Under the pieces are notes generated by a model. That model searched no databases and was not told the DNA's origin. It was given only the letters and a program-made list of their open reading frames with translations. The translations under genes and the position numbers were made by a program. A DNA stretch of 64,000 nucleotides. Origin: CAVVTR01 sp963751245 (GTDB taxonomy: Bacteria > Acidobacteriota > Thermoanaerobaculia > Thermoanaerobaculales > Thermoanaerobaculaceae). The stretch spans positions 137,047 to 201,046 of the forward strand of contig CAVVTR010000005.1 in NCBI GenBank assembly GCA_963751245.1, written 5' to 3'. Position 1 is the stretch's first letter; each line of letters opens with the position of its first letter. Shown here piece after piece: positions 55,436 to 61,749 of this stretch.

Positions 55436-55788
55436 TCGCCGCCGTCCCGGAACGTGCGGGCGTACAGCCAGGGGATGAACGGGAGCGGCGCCAGGAAGAC
55501 CACCGCCACCACCCAGGCGAGGCCGCCGAGGGGGTGTCCGGCGAGGGCCGCGGCGCCGCCGAGGCCGGCGGCGAGCCAGACCAGGATGGCCGCCAGCGTC
55601 CAGCGCAGGCCGCGGCCGTCCCGGTGGGCCAGGACCAGCGCACAGGCCGCCACGGCTGCGAGCACCGCCACGGGCAGCGCGAGCGCCGGGACGGCCACGG
55701 CCGTCGCCAGGTACGCCAGGGCCAGCGCGGACGCCGTCGCGGGGAGCGCGCGCTGGGGTTTCGCCGCGGCACCGTGTTCGGAGCTCAC
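55432..55788 (-). CDS. Small membrane protein paired with the symporter
   Basis: 118 aa with four hydrophobic segments (about 18-34, 36-55, 62-80, 85-108), the last ending FIPWLYARTFRDGGE. Position and size recall the DUF485/DUF3311/DUF997-type companions of SSS carriers, but I cannot assign one. GTG 55788 stands 6 nt from a -10 box, so its mRNA is probably leaderless. Confidence 0.75.
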   Translation of the reverse strand: MSSEHGAAAKPQRALPATASALALAYLATAVAVPALALPVAVLAAVAACALVLAHRDGRGLRWTLAAILVWLAAGLGGAAALAGHPLGGLAWVVAVVFLAPLPFIPWLYARTFRDGGE

Positions 55789-55822
55789 GGGGAGAGTCTA
55801 CAATCAGGGTGCATGCCGGCAA
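55777..55822. promoter_or_regulatory. Overlapping divergent leaderless promoters
   Basis: Plus strand: TTCGGA (55777-55782), 16 bp, TACAAT (55799-55804), then 8 nt to ATG 55813. Minus strand: TTGCCG (55817-55822), 16 bp, TAGACT (55795-55800), then 6 nt to GTG 55788. The two -10 boxes share the TA at 55799-55800 and the whole intergenic region is 24 bp. Neither start has a Shine-Dalgarno sequence. Confidence 0.65.
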
Positions 55823-56784
55823 ACCTGACACCCCAGTACCGGGCGGCCGAGGCGAAGTTCAAGGCGGCACGCACCACCGACGAGAAGAAGGCCGCGCTCG
55901 AGGAGATGCTCGCCACCATCCCCAAGCACAAGGGGACGGAGAAGATGCAGGCGGACCTCAAGCGCCGCATGGCGCGCCTGAGGCAGGAGGAGGAGACCCG
56001 CTCCACCAAGCACAGCCACGTCGTCCACGTGGATCTGGAGGGCGTGGCGCAGGTCGTGCTCCTGGGGCCGCCGAACAGCGGCAAGTCGGCGCTGCTCGGG
56101 GCGCTCACGCGGGCGGAGCCCAACATCGCCGACTACCCGTTCACGACCACCTATCCGCAGCCCGGGATGCTCGTCTTCGAGGACGTGCAGATCCAGCTGG
56201 TGGACCTGCCGCCGGTGGCGGCCGAGCACATGGACTCGTGGATGCCCAACGTCGTCCGCGGCGCCGACGCCGCGCTGCTCGTCGTCGACCCCACCTCCGC
56301 CGAGCTGCCCGAGGACGTGGAGATCGTGCGCCAGCGCCTGGCGGACGTGCGGATCCCGCTGGTCGGTGATCTCCCCGAGGACGCGGACTACCGGGACACG
56401 CCCCTGGCCACCCTCATGGTGGTCACCAAGGTGGACCGCGCCCGTCCCGAGGACGTGGAGGTCATCCGGGAGCTGTACGGGGATGCGTACCCGGTCCTCG
56501 AGGTCTCGGTGACCGCGCGGACCGGCGTGGAGGCGCTCAAGGTGGCCATCTGGCGCAGGCTCCAGCTCGTGCGCGTCTACGCCAAGCCGCCGGGCAAACC
56601 CGCCGACCACCACGACCCCTTCGTGCTGCCGGCGGGAGCCACCGTGGTCGACCTCGCCGAGCGCGTCCACCGGGACCTGGCCGCCAACCTCGGCTTCGCC
56701 CGGGTGTGGGGGGCCAAGCTCGACGGCCAGCGCGTGGCGCGCGACTTCGAGCTCCGCGACCGCGACATCGTCGAGCTCCACTGA
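55813..56784 (+). CDS. TGS-domain GTPase (DRG/Obg-related)
   Basis: 323 aa. A Lys/Glu-rich helical N-terminus (1-70), a GTPase domain with GPPNSGKSALLGALT (G1), TTTYPQPGM (G2), VDLPPV (a DxPP variant of G3 where DxPG is usual) and VVTKVD (G4), and a C-terminal TGS domain (about 258-323; HDPFVLPAGATVVDLAERVHRDLAANLGFARVWG). The layout matches bacterial DRG-like TGS GTPases, likely ribosome-linked. Single gene with a leaderless promoter. Confidence 0.9.
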   Translation: MPANLTPQYRAAEAKFKAARTTDEKKAALEEMLATIPKHKGTEKMQADLKRRMARLRQEEETRSTKHSHVVHVDLEGVAQVVLLGPPNSGKSALLGALTRAEPNIADYPFTTTYPQPGMLVFEDVQIQLVDLPPVAAEHMDSWMPNVVRGADAALLVVDPTSAELPEDVEIVRQRLADVRIPLVGDLPEDADYRDTPLATLMVVTKVDRARPEDVEVIRELYGDAYPVLEVSVTARTGVEALKVAIWRRLQLVRVYAKPPGKPADHHDPFVLPAGATVVDLAERVHRDLAANLGFARVWGAKLDGQRVARDFELRDRDIVELH

Positions 56785-56793
56785 CGTCGCGGG

Positions 56794-57027
56794 GGGTGGG
56801 TGGGCGGCGACGCGCGGCCTGCGGCCTCGTCGAGCCGGCAGCGGGCGGGGGCCCGGAGGCTGTCCTCAGCCGTCGCAGAAGCCCCCGGGATTCAGCCCGC
56901 TCCCTGCGGAGGGTGGGTGGGGGGCAGGACGCGGCCTGCGGCCTCGTCGAGCCGGCAGCGGGCGGGGGCCCGGAGGCTGTCCTCAGCCGTCGCAGAAGCC
57001 CCCCGGGATTCAGCCCGCTCCCCACGG
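56794..57027. repeat. Two-copy tandem repeat, 117-bp period
   Basis: Copy 1 at 56794-56910 and copy 2 at 56911-57027 are nearly identical from GCGGCCTGCGGCCTCGTCG through GGATTCAGCCCGCTCCC; the second has one extra C in the CCCCC tract. The end of each copy, GGGATTCAGCCCGC, resembles the TTCA hairpin core of the REP-like elements. Confidence 0.85.
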
Positions 57028-57213
57028 CCCCAACCTGCACGGCGAAGCACCCCAGGGGTAAGATTGTCGCCCAGGGGGTCAATACTTCTGTCGCTTGACA
57101 CCAACCCGTCCCCCGTGTCTCCAAGCCCTTTCCGTCCTTCCGCCGGCCTGAGCCGGCAACGCGCCCGGCTGTCGGAGGGTGGCGGCGCCGTGGCGCAGCA
57201 GGACCACGTAGCC

Positions 57214-57240
57214 GCGCCCTTCAGGGCGCGGGGCGGGGGG
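57214..57240. repeat. REP-like element, copy C
   Basis: GCGCCC-TTCA-GGGCGC followed by GGGGCGGGGGG, preceded by CCACGTAGCC. The CCACGTAGCCGCGC part recurs near 8259. Same hairpin-plus-G-tract plan as 18455 and 37274. Confidence 0.55.
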
Positions 57241-57261
57241 CCAAGTGGCGGAAAGAGATCC

Positions 57262-57348
57262 GAGGCGGAATTGACGTCCGCCTCGCGCGGGGGTTCGGGG
57301 GCCGGGGCCGCGGAGGTTGGTCGGGGGGCAGCCGGACCCCCGCGAAAG
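57262..57348. repeat. Dispersed repeat, copy 2
   Basis: Matches 8838-8927: GGCGGA-loop-TCCGCC hairpin, GCGGGGGTTCGGGGG, variable centre, CCCCCGCGAAAG end. Like copy 1 it abuts the terminator of a minus-strand gene. Confidence 0.7.
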
Positions 57349-57351
57349 GAA

Positions 57352-57381
57352 GACCGGGCCCGCCCTGAGGCGGACCCGGTC
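57352..57381 (-). terminator. Terminator of cassette 1
   Basis: GACCGGG(C)CCGCC / GGCGG(A)CCCGGTC, a 12-bp stem with one mismatch and a 4-nt loop, 25 bp past the stop of the secreted-protein gene. The minus-strand flank is CTTCCTTTCGC, the same kind of tail as the gdhA terminator. Confidence 0.65.
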
Positions 57382-57405
57382 GTTTCCGGCTGGCCGGATC
57401 GGAGA

Positions 57406-58779
57406 CTAGTGGTGGCCGTTCCGCCGCAGGTGCGGCGTGCACGAGTTGATCGCCTGGCAGGTCTCGTACTTGTTGTTGAAGGTGTCGAGGAGGGAGGCGT
57501 AGTAGTTCGCCATCTCAGCCTGGTGCCGGTCGGTGAACGCCATGTGGAAGTCGATGCTGCCGCTCGACGACGATGCCCTGGTTGCACAGCCAGTTCTCGG
57601 CCTCGGAGATGAGCGGGAACCCGTCGGCGTTGCCGATGTTGAGCTTCGCCGCGATGAGCTGCGCGATGAGCATCGAGAAGTCGGTGCCGTTGGGCTTGGA
57701 CGCGTAGCCGACGCCGTTGAGGAAGTCCTGGCCGGCGAGGGTGCCGTCCTGCGCCGTTCTGGGTGATGACGATGCCGCAGATCGTCATGGACGCCGGGCA
57801 CCGGTGTCCCAGTACCAGTCGTGGTTCTTGTAGTAGCCGATGGTCCGGGTGCACAGGGCGCCCAGCGGCGCCGTTGGACATGTCGCCGTAGCTGTAGGCG
57901 TAGGGCGTGCCGTCGAGGTACATCCGGCGGGGCTGCCGCCGTCGTCGGCGGCGGTCGTGAGGCTCTGGGAGTGGATGTGGCCGTCGTTGGAGGATCCGGC
58001 GAGGTCGCCGTAGCCGTTGGCCTGGATGGCGATCGCCGGTGAAGAAGTCGCCTGGCATGGAGCCGACGAAGTGCCGGCGATGGATCCCGGCGTGAGTGGA
58101 CAGTGCGAGCTGGTAGAGGCCCGAGGGCGCGTCCGTGCCGTTGGCCGTGTTGGTCCAGATGTAGGCGGTGCCGTCGGCGGAGAACGCCAGGTCGGCGCCG
58201 GCCTCGTGGACGACCGTCCCGTTGGCCGGAGTTGACCACGCTGGCCCGAGCGGGGTGGCAACGGCCGTGCCGAGGTTCACCGTGTAGATGTCGTCCGTGT
58301 CCTCGCTGGCGACGTACAGCGTCCCCGGGGCGAAAAGCCCGCCAGCACGACGCCTGGCACGACGTGGCGCCGCTGGTGTCTTGACAGCAGGCCGACGGCG
58401 TGGCGGTACCGGTGGCAACGTCGTAGTAGCCTAGCGTGCCGGTACCCTGGTAGTCGCCGTTGGAAGCGATCTGGGGTGAGTACTTGTCGACGAAATAGAT
58501 CTTCGAGCCGTCGGGGGTGCAGGCGATGGCGTCGACCTGGTTGAGGGACAGGGTGCCGTTGGCCAGCGGGATCAGGTCGGCGTGGCCGGTGAGGGGTTCG
58601 GCGATCACCCGGAACAGGTAGGAGACACCGTCCTGAGGTTGGGCGCTGTCGGAAAGGTAAAGGACCTGCCCGAGAGGGGTGGTCGTGTTGGACGTCTGGA
58701 CGCCGTGTGCCGGTACGCTGCTGGCTACGAGCAGCGCCATCACGGCGAGGACAAGGTAACGGGCGGGGTGGGCTTTCAT
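57406..58779 (-). pseudogene. Secreted GYYKNH-type protein, cassette 1, several apparent frameshifts
   Basis: ATG 58779 (AAGGAGAG upstream) gives a signal peptide (YLVLAVMALLVASSVPAHG). The N-terminal part LGQVLYLSDSAQPQDGVSYLFRV...ACTPDGSKIYFVDKYSP looks like a beta-propeller-type readout domain. The C-terminal part has CTRTIGYYKNHDWYW and DFSMLIAQLIAAKLNIGNADG, like the GYWKNH/QLIAAKLN domain of many bacterial extracellular proteins. The frame is clean for about 130 codons, then changes about eight times between 58375 and 57560 while the protein sequence stays recognisable. Length without indels about 455 aa. Paralogue of the gene at 59586-61006. Function unknown. Confidence 0.7.
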
Positions 58780-58916
58780 CGTTCTCTCCTTGGTGTCGGC
58801 CGGACCGCGCTGGCCGGCGGGGGTATCAGGCTTCGCCGTCGGGAACCGGAGTTGAACCGCCTCCGGGAGGGTGGACACTGGGATGCGCGGGGAGCGCCGT
58901 GGCCGGACGCGGAAGG

Positions 58917-59309
58917 TCATCGGTCTCCTCCCCGGTGCCTCGAGCGGTCAGGCGCCGGGCGGGGGCTCGGGTGGCCGCTGTTGGGCTGTTGCGTTTCGGG
59001 CTTGCCGGCCTCCACGTTGAGCGTGCCCGCGAACTCCCGGCCGAGGTACTCCTCGAGCCACGCCACGAGCGTCCGGAAGTCGCCGAAGTAGTGCTCCTCG
59101 TCGGTGCCGAGCCGCGAGACGAAGGAGCCGAACCGGGGCCGGGCGCCGGAGGATTCGCGAGGTTCCGCCCAGAAGCGCAGCAGGAACGAGGCCGCCACCC
59201 GCGGGCTCGCCCCAGACACGCGAGACGCCTGGAATCCATCGGCGGACCGTCGCTCCCGCGGAGGTGCCGGTGCGTGGTTCTTCACCGCTGATCCCGTTGG
59301 ATCGTGCAC
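58917..59309 (-). CDS. Cassette 1 small protein (130 aa), paralogue of 61132-61542
   Basis: GTG 59309 with AGGAAAGG upstream. Residues about 40-93 form the part shared with the other cassette: SFLLRFWAEPRESSG, RFGSFVSRLGTDEEHYF, LVAWLEEYLGREF. The ends are Pro/Arg-rich and unlike. No signal peptide or membrane helix. The pattern recalls a small uncharacterised family I associate with Chloroflexota-like genomes near BTAD regulators (from memory, weak). It is followed 137 bp later by the secreted protein gene, same strand, so presumably co-transcribed. Unknown function. Confidence 0.65.
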   Translation of the reverse strand: MHDPTGSAVKNHAPAPPRERRSADGFQASRVSGASPRVAASFLLRFWAEPRESSGARPRFGSFVSRLGTDEEHYFGDFRTLVAWLEEYLGREFAGTLNVEAGKPETQQPNSGHPSPRPAPDRSRHRGGDR

Positions 59310-59350
59310 CCGAGGGCCTTTCCTGGAGCGATCCTCATTCTCATGTGCGT

Positions 59351-59393
59351 CAACGTACGCTGGCGCCGTCAGGAGAACGTCAGGAGAACGTGA
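59351..59393 (-). promoter_or_regulatory. Cassette 1 promoter with 11-bp direct repeats (candidate SARP site)
   Basis: Minus strand: two exact TTCTCCTGACG units (59366-59376, 59377-59387), 9 nt, then TACGTT (59351-59356) as -10. Direct repeats with 11-bp period just upstream of the -10 are the known recognition geometry of SARP regulators. The same CTGACG repeat occurs ahead of cassette 2. A perfect TATAAT also lies on the plus strand at 59399-59404 but leads to no plus-strand gene. Confidence 0.6.
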
Positions 59394-59525
59394 TCTCAAT
59401 ATAATGTCACTAATGTGTCGCGGAAACCATGCTCCGAAAGGCCTCCTATGCGGATGGACCGGTACCCGGTTCCCTGGCACCGCCAGCGGGCCGGCCGGTG
59501 CCGAGGCTCCGGGACGGCGCGGCAA

Positions 59526-59556
59526 GAGGCCCGGGGACTGGCGTCTCCCGGGCCTC
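59526..59556 (-). terminator. Terminator-like hairpin after cassette 2
   Basis: GAGGCCCGGG/CCCGGGCCTC, a perfect 10-bp stem with an 11-nt loop, 30 bp past the stop at 59586; followed on the minus strand by only TT, so it may be Rho-assisted. Confidence 0.55.
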
Positions 59557-59585
59557 CGAAGTGGCGACGTCTGGGTGCCGCGATT

Positions 59586-61006
59586 CTAGTTGCGCGGCTG
59601 CCTCTGCTTGCAGTCGCGGGAGTCCTCGCAGCAGTTCTGCTCGTACATCTCGTTGAAGCGCGCGAGCTGGCAGGCGTAGATGTGGGCCTTGAGCATCTTG
59701 CAGAACGACGGGAACTTCTTGTGGAAGTCGATCCGGCCGTCCACGACGATGCCCGCTTCGCACAGAAACGTTTCGATGTCGTCCATCCACTTGATGCAGG
59801 CGCTCCCGCCGGTGTTGAGCTTGGCGGCGATGAGCTGGGCGATGAGCATGGAGAAGTCGGTAGCGTTGGGACGCTTGTCGTAGCCTTCACCGTTGAGGAA
59901 CGCCTGACCGGCCTCGGCGAAATCGCGGGACTGGTCGCTTCCGTACTGGCTGATGCCGACGCCGCAGAGGGTGAGGGACGCAGGGTAGTCGGGCGAGCCG
60001 TAGTTCCAGTCGTGGTTCTTGTAGCAACCGATGGTGCGGGTGCAGAGGATCAGCGGCCCGTTGCTCATGTCGCCGTAGTTGTAGTCGTAGGGCTGCACCG
60101 TTGAGATACATGGGGTAGGGGCTGCCCATAGTTGTCGTGCGCGTCAGAGGTTCTGCGAGTGAAGGTGGTCGTCGCGGGAAGAGCCCGCCATGCAGCCGAG
60201 ACCGTTGGCGCGGATGGCAATGCCGGTGAAGTAGTCGTTGGGACTGAGGTCTTCGACGGAACCAGGTGTGCCAGCGGACGTTACCGGGCGAGCTTGGGGA
60301 GCTGCAGCCTGTAGAGTCCCTCGGGCGCGGTTCTGGTCGGCGTCGTGTTTGACGTGTTCGTCCACAAGGTACACTGGTGCCGTCGGCCCCGAACGCCAGG
60401 TCGGCACCTGCCTCATGGACCGTCACGCCGTTGTACTGAGCGGAGCCGACGACTGTTGTGGTCGGCCGTGGCCACGTCGACCGAGTAGATGTCGTCGGTC
60501 GTCTGGCTTGCGACGTAGAGCGTTTCCCGATGGAGAGAACCCGGCGAGCACAACCCCGGGTACGATCTGGTCGGTCGCGCTGTCTCTCAGCGGTGCCGAC
60601 TCTTGGTGACGCGCCCGTGGCGACGTCGAACCTGACCAAGGCTCCGGTTCCATAGTATTGGCCGCCCCTGGAAGATGTTCGTCCGTGTACTTATCGACGA
60701 AGAGGATAGTGGACCCGTCCGGCGTCGCAGGCCATGGCGTCGACTTGGTTGTAGGGGACCATTCCGTTCGGGAGCGGCTCCAGGTTGGCGACGCCCCCGG
60801 CCGGGTCGATGTGGACCTTGAAGAAGTACGACACCCCGTCCGTCGGGTCTGGCACTGTCGCTCAGGAAGAGGGTCTCCCCGAGCGGAACGCAGGTTTCGG
60901 CGTGACGCAGAAGTCGCCCACCGTCGGGGCGGCGGCCGGCGCCAGCCCGGCGACGAGCGCCAGGACCGAGCGCGAGCCCCACGAGCTTCATGCTTCTCGG
61001 ACTCAT
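59586..61006 (-). pseudogene. Secreted GYYKNH-type protein, cassette 2, several apparent frameshifts
   Basis: ATG 61006 (GGAG upstream) opens MSPRSMKLVGLAL, a signal-peptide start. The 5' 900 bp is broken by several frame changes but keeps ETLFLSDSARPDGRG, NQVDAMAC-like and TPDGSTILFVDKYTDEH segments parallel to cassette 1, and VTVHEAGADLAFGADGT-type sequence. The 3' 500 bp is an open frame: YDYNYGDMSNGP, CTRTIGCYKNHDWNYG, DFSMLIAQLIAAKLN, and a Cys-rich end (CCEDSRDCKQRQ). Intact product would be about 470 aa. Paralogous to 57406-58779, so the cassette has been duplicated in tandem. Confidence 0.68.
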
Positions 61007-61131
61007 TTCTTGCTCCTTTCGAGGCCACCGGTAGGTGGCCGGGCGGGAGACGGCGCGTCGTCCGGGCGCCCTCCCGCAGGTTCGAGCTTCGCTGCGGAGC
61101 CGTGCTCCGTTACGCGGGTTCGCCTCACCGT

Positions 61132-61542
61132 TCACGGGGCCCGCCTCCTCTTGGTCCGCTGTTTCAACGACCGACCGCCCGCCGCTTCGGGAGCTGACCC
61201 GGCGGAGTCGGGGACGGCCTGGCGGCGACGCCTGTCCGCCGTTTCGTCCCCGGTCGCCGGCCCCCTGCCGTCGAGCGGCCTTCCGAACTGTTCCTGCAGC
61301 CGCTCCTGCAGCCAGGAGATGAGACTCTCGATGTCCGAGAAGTTCGTCTCGTCGCCCGAGCCGAGGTGCGACACGAATCCTGCGAGGCGCCGACGCGAGC
61401 CCCGTGCCTCTCTCGGCTCGGCGGAAATGCGCAGCAGGAACGACTCGCTCCGCCTGGCACCGGCGTCGTTGCGGACCGCGGCTGAGTCCTTCGCGGTGCT
61501 GGCGGCGCGGGCCTCGTCGTGAGCTTCGACCCGGGGCGTCAC
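61132..61542 (-). CDS. Cassette 2 small protein (136 aa), paralogue of 58917-59309
   Basis: GTG 61542 with GGGAGGGGAGAGAG upstream. Shared block SFLLRISAEPREARG, RLAGFVSHLGSGDETNF, ISWLQERLQEQF (about 48-95) aligns with the cassette 1 protein; both have the order LLR..AEPRE-FVS.LG-W L. Basic C-terminus (KQRTKRRRAP). The frame is open upstream to 62286 but that part is antisense to the regulator gene. Precedes its secreted partner by 126 bp. Confidence 0.65.
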   Translation of the reverse strand: MTPRVEAHDEARAASTAKDSAAVRNDAGARRSESFLLRISAEPREARGSRRRLAGFVSHLGSGDETNFSDIESLISWLQERLQEQFGRPLDGRGPATGDETADRRRRQAVPDSAGSAPEAAGGRSLKQRTKRRRAP

Positions 61543-61632
61543 GGTCTCTCTCCCCTCCCTCTTCGCTGCGCTGGCCCTTCCGCCGGTTGCTCCGGCAGGG
61601 CTGGTGCCGGTTGTCCTCTTCAGGTGGTCTTC

Positions 61633-61669
61633 AAGATGACGGCACAGCGTCAGGAGATCGTCAGCAACC
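61633..61669 (-). promoter_or_regulatory. Cassette 2 promoter region with 11-bp repeats (candidate SARP site)
   Basis: Minus strand: GGTTGCTGACG (61659-61669) and ATCTCCTGACG (61648-61658), followed after 9 nt by CATCTT (61633-61638) at the same distance as the cassette 1 -10. CTGACG is kept in all four repeat units of the two cassettes. It lies between the cassette and the divergent regulator, so the regulator gene may also be controlled from here. Confidence 0.5.
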
Positions 61670-61736
61670 TGTGACCGACGGCACAAGACGTGGAACCCTC
61701 GGAGGAAGGCCCCTATCCACCGGAGGCGGAATTGGT

Positions 61737-61742
61737 TAGGAT
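61737..61742 (+). promoter_or_regulatory. -10 box of the leaderless BTAD regulator gene
   Basis: TAGGAT ends 7 nt before ATG 61750. No Shine-Dalgarno sequence lies between, and no clear -35 was found, which would suit an activator-dependent promoter. Confidence 0.45.
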
Positions 61743-61749
61743 CGAATTC

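Larger units (their letters stand above)
56785..57405. other. Repeat-rich spacer of about 620 bp
   Basis: Contains, in order, a two-copy tandem repeat (56794-57027), about 160 bp of unremarkable sequence including a TTGACA with no gene behind it, a REP-like hairpin (57214-57240), a dispersed repeat shared with the gdhA downstream region (57262-57348) and a terminator for the minus-strand gene ending at 57406. I see no gene. Confidence 0.7.

Noticed and set aside
57096..57125. TTGACA in the repeat-rich spacer
   Set aside because: No suitable -10 and no gene downstream on that strand.
59399..59404. Perfect TATAAT on the plus strand near the cassette 1 repeats
   Set aside because: No aligned -35 and no plus-strand gene behind it; it would only give antisense RNA into cassette 2. 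The minus-strand reading fits the genes better, though an antisense start cannot be excluded.
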